DNA of 7,713 bases from Robiginitomaculum sp. (lineage in GTDB: Bacteria > Pseudomonadota > Alphaproteobacteria > Caulobacterales > Maricaulaceae): positions 1 to 7,713 of the forward strand of contig NVVU01000091.1 of the NCBI GenBank assembly GCA_002733485.1, in the 5' to 3' direction. Shown piece after piece: positions 1 to 6,016 of this stretch. Below the pieces are notes generated by a model. The model saw only the letters and a program-made list of their open reading frames with translations, had not been told where the DNA came from and made no database searches. Made by a program: the position numbers and the translations under genes. The stretch's first letter is position 1; the number at the start of each line of letters is the position of its first letter.

Positions 1-147
1 GAACAAAACAATACCAACGAGGAGCTGGAAGCCATTTTTGCGGACATTCGCGAAGAGGTTTCTTCAAACCTGCGCAAGCTTCTGCGTGATCTGGCCACCC
101 CGGACTCTGACGACATCGGCGACAATGCCGGGGAAGATGACACGTGA
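1..147 (+). CDS. 3' end of an unidentified upstream operon gene (partial)
   Basis: Frame 1 is open from the window edge to TGA at 145-147, giving 48 residues of a C-terminus. The visible part begins with a helical, charged stretch (ELEAIFADIREEVSSNLRKL) and ends in a strongly acidic, probably disordered tail (DSDDIGDNAGEDDT). No domain can be recognised from this remnant. It is taken as real because its stop codon overlaps the likely start of the HNH gene (ATG at 137) by 11 nt, the same overlap length seen at the next junction, so it looks like the preceding member of the same operon. It could be a methyltransferase, an ATPase or another core component of the system; the sequence here does not say which. 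Confidence 0.6.
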   Translation, partial: EQNNTNEELEAIFADIREEVSSNLRKLLRDLATPDSDDIGDNAGEDDT

Positions 148-970
148 GATGCTCAAGAACCATACAGACCTGATCTCATCGGAAATTGCAGAAGGTACGG
201 GGGCTGGAATCGCGCTGGCCACACGTCCTGAAGGATTTCGTACAGGTCTTGATATCTGGTTCAGTGATCTGGAACGCAATCGTGGCCCCGTCGTCGAACT
301 GAGGCCGAAGGGGCTCAAATCGCATCAGGTTGAATTGCGGTTTGGAAATTTTGCACGCCCAATCATCGAGCAGATTTCCGAGGCCCCGGACGAAGATATC
401 GAGCTTGCACGATCATTGATTGAAAGCATCAAGGCAGAAGCGAAAGTGGCGATACCCGGCCAGACAATGGATGGGTGGTTGGTTTCCGATGGCCGGTTTC
501 GCATGCATGCTACTCTCAGACATGCCGAAAGCTCGGATAATCCCGAAGCCATGATTGCAACCTGTCGGGAAGTGATTGTGCCAATGATGGCGGCAATGGC
601 CGAACTCATCGGATATGATGTCATGGTGGTTGAGGTTGACGACGACGACAATTTGGAGGGGGCTGTAACAAAGCGAGAAATTACACGGCGCGAACGTAAC
701 CCGCGAAACAGGCTTCTGTGTTTGCGCATTCATGGCCATACGTGCAAGTCTTGTGGCTTGATACCTTCATCGCTTTACGGAACTGCAGGTTCAATTATTG
801 AAGTTCACCATTTGCAACCGCTCTCATCTTTGGGGGAGCCGCGCAAATACGATCCGCGAACAGACTTGGCACCGCTTTGTCCTAACTGTCATCGCGCCGT
901 GCACACCCGAAAACCAACCCCTTATTCAATCTTGGAAATCCAAAGTCTGATGGGTGAACATGTCGATTGA
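137..970 (+). CDS. HNH endonuclease domain protein (putative restriction nuclease)
   Basis: This is a 277-aa protein with a C-terminal HNH (beta-beta-alpha-metal) nuclease domain, about residues 185-260. Seen directly: a zinc-knuckle pair Cys203-x2-Cys206, the catalytic-type EVHH motif (His224, His225), then LCPNCHRAVH with Cys248, Asn250, Cys251, His252 and His256. The order CxxC, HH, CPNCH is that of McrA-like HNH enzymes, which cut DNA with a divalent metal. The first 180 residues are not recognised; they are soluble and mixed alpha/beta in character and may sense DNA or bind a partner. The open frame extends up to 38, but that region is the coding end of the previous gene, so ATG 137 is preferred (11-nt overlap). 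ATG 149 is an alternative with GGGGAAG 12 nt upstream. The stop at 970 overlaps the SNF2 start. A role as the nuclease of a defence system is inferred from the neighbours. Confidence 0.85.
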   Translation: MTREMLKNHTDLISSEIAEGTGAGIALATRPEGFRTGLDIWFSDLERNRGPVVELRPKGLKSHQVELRFGNFARPIIEQISEAPDEDIELARSLIESIKAEAKVAIPGQTMDGWLVSDGRFRMHATLRHAESSDNPEAMIATCREVIVPMMAAMAELIGYDVMVVEVDDDDNLEGAVTKREITRRERNPRNRLLCLRIHGHTCKSCGLIPSSLYGTAGSIIEVHHLQPLSSLGEPRKYDPRTDLAPLCPNCHRAVHTRKPTPYSILEIQSLMGEHVD

Positions 971-2783
971 TCCCATCCAGTTGCCGCCGCGTTTCGCGGA
1001 TTTGACCAAGGACCTGCCAGCCGGCCTTCGGGTAAGCGAGCGGGTGCTTGATCCTGTTGTGATTGTTGAAAAACACGAAGGGAGGCTGATTGCCAAATTG
1101 GCGGCGCGCCGGATGGTTCGGGGAGTGGAAAAGATCATTCCCGCCCCCGCCAACAATTACGACTGGGTATTGGACGATGGCATCATCAGGCCCCTTCCAA
1201 AAGACGTATCGGAGGCCCTGATCACCAAGCTGGGGGCAGATCCCTCGCAGGGCGTCAGATATGGCCTGCTGCGCGAACGGTTGGCTGAAATTGATCCGGC
1301 CATCGAATTGCGGCTTTCAGACGCGGTTCTTGAAACAGGAACTTCCTCTGCAGAGCGGCGCTCTGAAAGTATCGAGATAAATGGTCTGGATGCCAAGCTT
1401 TATCCTTATCAAGCAAAGGGCGTGGCTTGGATGTGGGATGCCGCAAATTCACACGGTGGCCTGATCCTTGCGGATGAAATGGGCTTGGGGAAGACCCTTC
1501 AGATCATTGCCTTGTTGATGATGGACATACCTGACGAGAATGCCCCGGCCCTGATCATCTGCCCTACCAGCCTCATTGCAAACTGGGTTCGGGAGATACA
1601 ACGATTTGCACCATCGCTCTCCATCCTGGTCCATCGCGGCCCCGAAAGAACCGGAACATTCAGAGGATTGCAGGTCGCCAATGTGGTGATCACCACCTAC
1701 GACACCATGGTGAACGACATTTCAATCTTTGCTGCTTTCGAATGGTCATGGGTGATTTGTGACGAGGCACAAGCGATCAAGAACCCTCATTCAGCGCGTA
1801 GAATCAACGCAGCCACCATCCCGCGCTGCAAAACCATTCCGATGACAGGAACGCCCGTCGAGAACAGTTTGACAGACCTGTGGTCTCTGGCCGATTTCGC
1901 CGTTCCCGGGGTATTGGGCGATTTAAGTGTATTCGAGGAAAGATTCCCTGACGGGATTAAAACAGCCAAAGAAGTCGCAGAAATCGTTGGCCCGATCATG
2001 ATCAAGAGAAGGGTTGCCGATGTCGCGGGTGACTTGCCAGAACGGATTGACATCGATGTTCCGCTTGAAATGGAAGGCGATCTCGTCGACCACTATGAGC
2101 ATGTTCGCGAGGTAACACTGGCGAAATATCCGGTGGCAGGAGCTCTTGTCGCAACGCTCCAACTCCAGCTCGTTTGCGCGCATCCCTGGCTCAGGGTAAA
2201 CAGGGGTGAAAACGATGATGGCGAAGGTGCCGTCATCGACGCCCATGCCGACCTGCCACTTGTCAACACCAAGCTGGAACGGACACTTGCCCTAGTAAGC
2301 GAAGCGTTCAGCACCGGGAAAAAAGTTCTGGTTTTCGCCCTGTTCAACCGGATGGGCGATCTCTTAAAACAGGCCGGTAAAGACTTGCCCGAAGCATATT
2401 GGGGGGCAATCAACGGAAGCACCCCCCAAGAGGATCGCCAAGGGATCATTGATGCGTTCAGTGACCATGAAGGGCCAGCGATCCTCGTGCTAAATCCGAA
2501 TGCTGCGGGGTCAGGATTGAACATCACGGCAGCCACAGTGGTGATCCACATGACACCAGTTTGGAATCCTGCTCTGGAGGCCCAAGCCAGTGCCCGGGCC
2601 CACAGAAGGGGGCAGACAATGCCCGTAACGATTTACCGGCTCTATTATGAGGATACCATCGAAAGGGTCATGCTCGACCGTTCCGCATGGAAAAATGAAA
2701 TGGGCAATGAAATTGTTCCGGTCTCAAACCGGGATGAAGAAGACCTTGAAAAAGCAATCCATATCAGCCCGAGGAAAAAATGA
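960..2783 (+). CDS. SNF2-family DEAD/DEAH-box ATPase (helicase-like translocase)
   Basis: This is a 607-aa superfamily 2 ATPase of the SNF2/RapA type, expected to translocate along double-stranded DNA using ATP. Motifs counted from ATG 960: YPYQAKG (Q-like, about 148-154), Walker A DEMGLGKT (172-179), Ia IICPTSLIANW (199-209), Walker B DEAQ (268-271), III MTGTPVENSLTDLWSL (295-310), V NAAGSGLNI (about 514-522) and VI QASARAHRRGQ (542-552). Motif VI keeps the arginines (546, 549) but has Ala where SNF2 proteins usually carry Asp. The first 140 residues are an unrecognised accessory domain. The frame also allows GTG at 954; ATG 960 gives an 11-nt overlap with the HNH gene, matching the previous junction. 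The stop overlaps the next start as ATGA. SNF2 motors occur in several anti-phage systems (for example DrmD of DISARM, ZorD of Zorya type I), but this gene set matches neither. Motor function is well supported; the defence role is inferred. Confidence 0.92.
   Translation: MSIDPIQLPPRFADLTKDLPAGLRVSERVLDPVVIVEKHEGRLIAKLAARRMVRGVEKIIPAPANNYDWVLDDGIIRPLPKDVSEALITKLGADPSQGVRYGLLRERLAEIDPAIELRLSDAVLETGTSSAERRSESIEINGLDAKLYPYQAKGVAWMWDAANSHGGLILADEMGLGKTLQIIALLMMDIPDENAPALIICPTSLIANWVREIQRFAPSLSILVHRGPERTGTFRGLQVANVVITTYDTMVNDISIFAAFEWSWVICDEAQAIKNPHSARRINAATIPRCKTIPMTGTPVENSLTDLWSLADFAVPGVLGDLSVFEERFPDGIKTAKEVAEIVGPIMIKRRVADVAGDLPERIDIDVPLEMEGDLVDHYEHVREVTLAKYPVAGALVATLQLQLVCAHPWLRVNRGENDDGEGAVIDAHADLPLVNTKLERTLALVSEAFSTGKKVLVFALFNRMGDLLKQAGKDLPEAYWGAINGSTPQEDRQGIIDAFSDHEGPAILVLNPNAAGSGLNITAATVVIHMTPVWNPALEAQASARAHRRGQTMPVTIYRLYYEDTIERVMLDRSAWKNEMGNEIVPVSNRDEEDLEKAIHISPRKK
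2771..2774 (+). promoter_or_regulatory. Ribosome binding site for the EcoRII-N-like gene
   Basis: GAGG lies 5 nt upstream of ATG 2780, inside the last codons of the SNF2 gene. It supports ATG 2780 as the start and translational coupling through the ATGA overlap. Confidence 0.6.
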
Positions 2784-3196
2784 CACGCCAGGCATTTCGC
2801 AAAACACTCAGTGCCAACGATACCGGCCAAACAAAAAGCCATCAGGCCGGAATGCTGATACCCAAGGGGGATCAGGAGTTCCGCGATTTTCTGGGCACCC
2901 TCGACCCCGGCATCAAAAACCCCCGCCGCACGATCCTTTGCTTGGATGAAAGCGATGAAAAACTTGAGCTTCAATACATTTATTATAACAATAGATTGCA
3001 TGATGAACGGGGAACCCGGAATGAATACCGACTGACCTGCCTTACGGGATACTTGCGGCAAAACGGTGCCCGTGCCGGGGATGAAATTGAAATCTCGAAG
3101 GATGATGAGGAACCGCTTTTCCGGATTGCCTTCGTTCCGCAGGCACATGCCCTTCCCGCAAAAATCATCCTCCGTGGCTGGAGGCGCGTGCATTGA
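2780..3196 (+). CDS. Stand-alone EcoRII N-terminal-like (B3-fold) DNA-recognition protein
   Basis: This 138-aa protein resembles the N-terminal effector-binding domain of restriction enzyme EcoRII, a B3-like fold that recognises CCWGG. Two signature blocks are visible: LSANDTGQTKSHQAGMLIP (residues 10-28) and IYYNNRLHDERGTRNEYRLT (67-86). From memory of EcoRII, they match its LSANDTG..T..HQ.G..IP and IYYN.R....TRNE.R.T segments; the second contributes to DNA contacts. EcoRII is about 400 aa and carries a C-terminal PD-(D/E)XK nuclease; here the protein stops after the recognition fold, so it should bind DNA but not cut. The obvious inference is a detached target-recognition subunit working with the HNH nuclease and SNF2 motor of the same operon. 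Its target may differ from CCWGG. The last 15 residues (ALPAKIILRGWRRVH) closely resemble the C-terminus of the next protein. It overlaps both neighbours by 4 nt (ATGA and TTGA). Confidence 0.85.
   Translation: MTRQAFRKTLSANDTGQTKSHQAGMLIPKGDQEFRDFLGTLDPGIKNPRRTILCLDESDEKLELQYIYYNNRLHDERGTRNEYRLTCLTGYLRQNGARAGDEIEISKDDEEPLFRIAFVPQAHALPAKIILRGWRRVH
3180..3184 (+). promoter_or_regulatory. Ribosome binding site that fixes a TTG start
   Basis: GGAGG sits 8 nt upstream of TTG 3193. The first in-frame ATG of the following gene is about 130 codons further on, beyond the first recognisable repeat unit, so this Shine-Dalgarno sequence is the main evidence for the TTG start. Confidence 0.75.
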
Positions 3197-5445
3197 CTGC
3201 GGATAGTTCCGAAAACCATGCGGCAGCGCTGGCAAGGGAAGATGCGCGCAGCATTCCCCTTGGGCTCAGTATCCGCCATCTTCACTTGAATCCGACCGTC
3301 ACGGATCAGGTTGAAGCGCTTGGTTGCAAAACCCTCTCCAATATTGTTGGCGTTCTGACCAATCCAGAGTTGTCGGCCGAAAGCCGTCAGCAATTGGCCA
3401 CGCACAGCTTCAGGCTTCTGGGATGTATTTCCGGGCATGACGTTGACTGGCTGTCCTATTACGACCATCCCGGATTCGAACCCAAGGGGTTATATTTTCA
3501 TTGCATCGAATTCAGGGATATTGATGCCAAGAACCCCGTCTTCGCGATCAACCGCGACTCTTTCGGAAACGCTGGGGCAATGCTGGAGCGTGCCGGTTAC
3601 CCTACGTTTGGCCTTCTGATCGACTATTTGCGCACTGGCCTTTCTGAATTGCCGCTAGGATTCGGAAGCAAAAAGCTGAGAGAGTTCTGGAGCGCCTTGA
3701 TCGACTTGGCAAATGCAGCGGGGGAGAAACCAGAAACTTTGAAAGAATGGGCGCTTCGATACCCTCTTGGTATTACAGCGGAAAGCCAAACCGAAGTCGG
3801 TGAAATCAAAATTTCCACAAAAGGTGCCACGGCAGCAACCGAGCTCTCTCCCCAAATACGCGCCCTCGATTTGGGAGTGCTGCATCTTGGGAAAAAGACC
3901 GACACGCTACGTGCACAGGAGCTGATGACGATCGGTGATGTCGTAGATTGTCCCCGTTGGAAAATTTTATCTCTTCCCTACATGGGAAAAACGACAGCTT
4001 CGCGAATTACGGATGGATTGGAGGCTCTGGCAAATGCACAGCGCCCTGATGGCGAAGTGGACTGGGAAACCTATTGCGGCCTCATGCAGTTAAAACTTCT
4101 GCCCGCGCAGCCCTTGGAAGGTTCATTTGCACAAACCATTGCGTTGCTCCCCCTTGTAATTGAGGAAACGATCCTGTCAGGCGAGTCCGGGGACAACAGG
4201 ATCATCCTTGAAAACCGCATCATGAAATCTCCTGCCGATCGGCTTACTCTCGAAGCCGTTGGAGAGCTGATGCCCACGCAGATAACCCGGGAAAGGGTCC
4301 GACAAAAAGAAGCAATGATCCTCCGGCGCCTTGCTGCTTCTCTCATCCATCAGGATTACGCCAAAGCACCCTATCATTTCCGGCCTGAATTCACCGCGCC
4401 TTGGCGCAAGGCGGCCGAACAATTCTCATCCATTGAGGGAGACATATCACTCAGCGACCTGATCACCGGGCTTGAATTGGCATGGGGAATGCCTTCGGAG
4501 GCGTTTCAGGATCAACTCCCCCTGATCACAGCCATCATTACCGGTGAGCTCCCAACAGGCGGGGATTTCAGAAAATCCATGCCGGTTGAGGCCAACCTCC
4601 TGTCACAGGGCGCAGGCGACGCCTTGTCCGTGTCCTTGAAGCTTTTGCAATTGAAAAAGGCAGCAGATGCCCTTGCAGCGGAAGGCATCATTGAGGTAGG
4701 CGATTTTCTGGACACGGCAGCAGCGGGCAACATTGATGTTGAAAAGGGACCTGCAAAAATTGCTCGCCAGCATATCGGCTTCCTCGCCCAGAGTGTGGAT
4801 TCAGAAGGCAATGTTGACTGGTTGAACTACGCTTGGCTGGCAGAGGTTCCAGTATTTCCGGAGGATGATCCCACCTCGCCCCGGCACTTTCTGGAGCAAA
4901 TCATCCCGACGGCAATCGCAGTTCTGGAGGCACGGCAATTGTCGGCCATTGCCCCTCAGACATTTCAGTTGAGAACCGCCCAAGCCTTGCAAAGCAGGCC
5001 GACCACCGAGGCATTGGCGGATCGTTTCCGGACCTACGGCCCGTCGGTCAAGAGGGTGGAAACCGAGCTTTTAAAGTTCTTAAATGAGGTTTTTGTCGGC
5101 CAACACCTGTCCATCGCCAAGGCACATGTCAGGCGCGCGTTCCTCGATTTTTGGAGCGAGGTAGACCAAGCGTTTGATGAAGTTGACGGCGATGCCGAGT
5201 TGGTCAAACGGGTGCTTGCCGGACGATGGGGCCTGGACATCAGCGAACTGGAACCGCAACTGCCTGCAATCGTCGCGATAATGACAGGCTATCCCATGGG
5301 GAGGCTTGGTCGATATACGAAAATTCAGAGCCAAACCGCGCCGACATCGGACACAATCACAGAACGCCGAACACTGGAGAAGGCGCAAGTGGAGGAAAGC
5401 TTGCCACAACGTGTTGTTCTCAAGGGGTTTCGCCGCACACATTGA
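3193..5445 (+). CDS. 750-aa DNA-binding protein with repeated RNAP alpha-CTD-like and sigma region-4-like units
   Basis: A cytosolic protein with no signal peptide or membrane segment. It carries alpha-CTD-like helix-hairpin-helix units at about 25-90, 221-295 and 478-548, each ending in VDWxxY (84-89, 289-294, 541-546), and a weaker fourth unit at about 128-175. Unit 221-280 aligns best with RpoA: RALDL, LRAQELMTIGDVV, LPYMGK. Two sigma-70 region-4-like helix-turn-helix units follow: TLEAVGEL..TRERVRQKEAMILRRL (352-380) and a more diverged TTEALADRF..SVKRVETELLKFL (604-630). Each is followed by QLPxIxAIxTGxPxG (441-456, 689-703). Residues 220-456 and 476-703 therefore form a tandem duplication. 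The last 15 residues match the tail of the preceding protein. Start is TTG 3193 (4-nt TTGA overlap, GGAGG 8 nt upstream). No catalytic motif is visible. DNA binding is likely; a role as scaffold, target sensor or transcription-linked factor is only inference. Confidence 0.85.
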   Translation: MTADSSENHAAALAREDARSIPLGLSIRHLHLNPTVTDQVEALGCKTLSNIVGVLTNPELSAESRQQLATHSFRLLGCISGHDVDWLSYYDHPGFEPKGLYFHCIEFRDIDAKNPVFAINRDSFGNAGAMLERAGYPTFGLLIDYLRTGLSELPLGFGSKKLREFWSALIDLANAAGEKPETLKEWALRYPLGITAESQTEVGEIKISTKGATAATELSPQIRALDLGVLHLGKKTDTLRAQELMTIGDVVDCPRWKILSLPYMGKTTASRITDGLEALANAQRPDGEVDWETYCGLMQLKLLPAQPLEGSFAQTIALLPLVIEETILSGESGDNRIILENRIMKSPADRLTLEAVGELMPTQITRERVRQKEAMILRRLAASLIHQDYAKAPYHFRPEFTAPWRKAAEQFSSIEGDISLSDLITGLELAWGMPSEAFQDQLPLITAIITGELPTGGDFRKSMPVEANLLSQGAGDALSVSLKLLQLKKAADALAAEGIIEVGDFLDTAAAGNIDVEKGPAKIARQHIGFLAQSVDSEGNVDWLNYAWLAEVPVFPEDDPTSPRHFLEQIIPTAIAVLEARQLSAIAPQTFQLRTAQALQSRPTTEALADRFRTYGPSVKRVETELLKFLNEVFVGQHLSIAKAHVRRAFLDFWSEVDQAFDEVDGDAELVKRVLAGRWGLDISELEPQLPAIVAIMTGYPMGRLGRYTKIQSQTAPTSDTITERRTLEKAQVEESLPQRVVLKGFRRTH
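3850..5301 (+). repeat. Tandem duplicated module within the 750-aa gene
   Basis: Two protein modules, encoded at about 3850-4560 and 4618-5301, share the same order of elements: helix-hairpin-helix, VDWxxY, sigma-4-like helix-turn-helix, QLPxIxAIxTGxPxG. The spacing is kept: 61 residues from the W of VDW to the T of the helix-turn-helix in both copies, and 150 versus 146 residues from W to QLP. The DNA has diverged, so this is an old duplication visible only in protein. Confidence 0.7.
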
Positions 5446-5462
5446 TATACAAATTGAAATCT

Positions 5463-5508
5463 GCGGGCTGCCATGTTTATTTTCCTCATGGTTCGCTCCC
5501 AGCCCCGC
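5463..5508 (+). terminator. Imperfect hairpin 17 nt after the operon's last stop, possible weak terminator
   Basis: GGGCTG (5465-5470) pairs with CAGCCC (5500-5505), extended by GC/GC around a bulged C. Inside, CCATG (5471-5475) pairs with CATGG (5487-5491), with an 8-nt bulge on the 3' side. The stem is GC-rich, but no T run follows directly, so it is not a canonical intrinsic terminator. It may instead protect the mRNA 3' end or be chance. Confidence 0.25.
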
Positions 5509-5730
5509 CCGCACAGCGCGCGGAAGTTCGAACTATGAAAAACGGACGTTCTTAATTTGCGTTTCTTTACAACAGCTTACAAAACTGAACCAAAACCCCT
5601 TTAGGCAACAGCTTTGGAGAATACCGGGGGTAAGAGAACCATTTCCGGCCAAACCTCCGGAAGGGCACTCAACAACCCATCGGCTATAACCTTTGAAAAC
5701 AACAAGAAAATTCTGGATCAGCCACAAGCG

Positions 5731-5744
5731 GAGAACGGGTTCTC
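5731..5744 (-). terminator. Possible terminator hairpin for tRNA-Ser
   Basis: On the minus strand, 9 nt after the encoded CCA, GAGAA and TTCTC form a short stem around CCCG. A T-rich stretch follows about 20-40 nt later, not directly. Weak candidate. Confidence 0.25.
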
Positions 5745-5753
5745 GGGGGATAG

Positions 5754-5844
5754 TGGCGGAGAGGAAGGGATTCGAACCCTCGAGACGGGAACACCGCCTA
5801 CTCCCTTAGCAGGGGAGCGCCTTCGACCACTCGGCCACCTCTCC
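5754..5844 (-). tRNA. tRNA-Ser(GCU)
   Basis: The reverse complement folds as a class II tRNA of 91 nt including an encoded CCA (5754-5756) and discriminator G (5757). The 7-bp acceptor stem is GGAGAGG (5838-5844) with CCTCTCC (5758-5764). The D arm begins TGGCCGAGTGGTCGAAGGC. The anticodon stem-loop is CTCCC-CTGCTAA-GGGAG with anticodon GCT at 5808-5810, reading AGC/AGU serine codons. A long variable arm and a T arm with GGTTCGAATCC follow, as expected for tRNA-Ser. It is transcribed opposite to both flanking genes, and its 3' end points toward the HNH/SNF2 operon. Genes for tRNA-Ser are frequent integration sites for islands. Confidence 0.97.
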
Positions 5845-6006
5845 GTCGGCGGGAGTATCGGTAAGTCACTTCAGGTTCAAGTGTTTTATCTGTCGTGACT
5901 GATTTTTTTTCATCAAGTGATACTGGACGCCCTTCTGATTTGCGGGCAAGAGCATGTCCCTTGAGCAAGGTAATTGCGCATCACGCAAGTATTCAGTTAT
6001 TCTTTC

Positions 6007-6010
6007 GGAG
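6007..6010 (+). promoter_or_regulatory. Ribosome binding site for the TPR-sulfotransferase gene
   Basis: GGAG lies 6 nt before ATG 6017. It favours this start over the upstream in-frame ATG at 5954, which would add 21 residues and has no comparable site. Confidence 0.7.
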
Positions 6011-6016
6011 CATAGT

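Larger units (their letters stand above)
5446..5753. other. Intergenic region between the defence-like operon and tRNA-Ser
   Basis: About 308 bases without a credible gene. Frames that stay open here have no ribosome binding site and no recognisable protein, and one runs antisense through the tRNA. It contains an imperfect hairpin at 5463-5508, a 10-bp palindrome AGTTCGAACT at 5525-5534, a TTCCGG/CCGGAA inverted repeat at 5643-5662 (8-nt loop) and a GAGAA/TTCTC hairpin at 5731-5744. No convincing promoter was seen. If the operon lies in an island joined to the tRNA, this is its tRNA-proximal end. Confidence 0.5.

Noticed and set aside
38..136. N-terminal extension of the HNH reading frame to ATG 38
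   Set aside because: This stretch is the coding 3' end of the preceding gene in frame 1, and no ribosome binding site precedes 38; ATG 137 gives a normal operon overlap.
960..2783. Assignment of the cluster to DISARM or Zorya on the basis of the SNF2 gene
   Set aside because: No DrmA/B/C-like or methyltransferase genes are visible for DISARM, and no ZorA/ZorB motor proteins or ZorC for Zorya; the EcoRII-N-like and alpha-CTD/sigma-like proteins do not belong to either.
2788..2792. CCAGG (an EcoRII-type CCWGG site) at the 5' end of the EcoRII-N-like gene, as a possible autoregulatory operator
   Set aside because: Other CCWGG sites occur across the window, including outside the operon, and no paired or phased arrangement is seen.
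3193..5445. The 750-aa protein as a true RNA polymerase alpha subunit or sigma factor
   Set aside because: It lacks the alpha N-terminal dimerisation domain and sigma regions 1-3; only small DNA-binding folds are shared.
5527..5777. TTCGAAC present both at 5527-5533 and in the tRNA T loop at 5771-5777, as a possible attachment repeat
   Set aside because: Seven bases, largely the palindrome TTCGAA, is too short and expected by chance; flanks do not match.
5614..5898. Open frame on the plus strand containing GGEEGIRTLETGTPP
   Set aside because: It is read antisense through tRNA-Ser; this peptide is a well-known spurious translation of tRNA genes.
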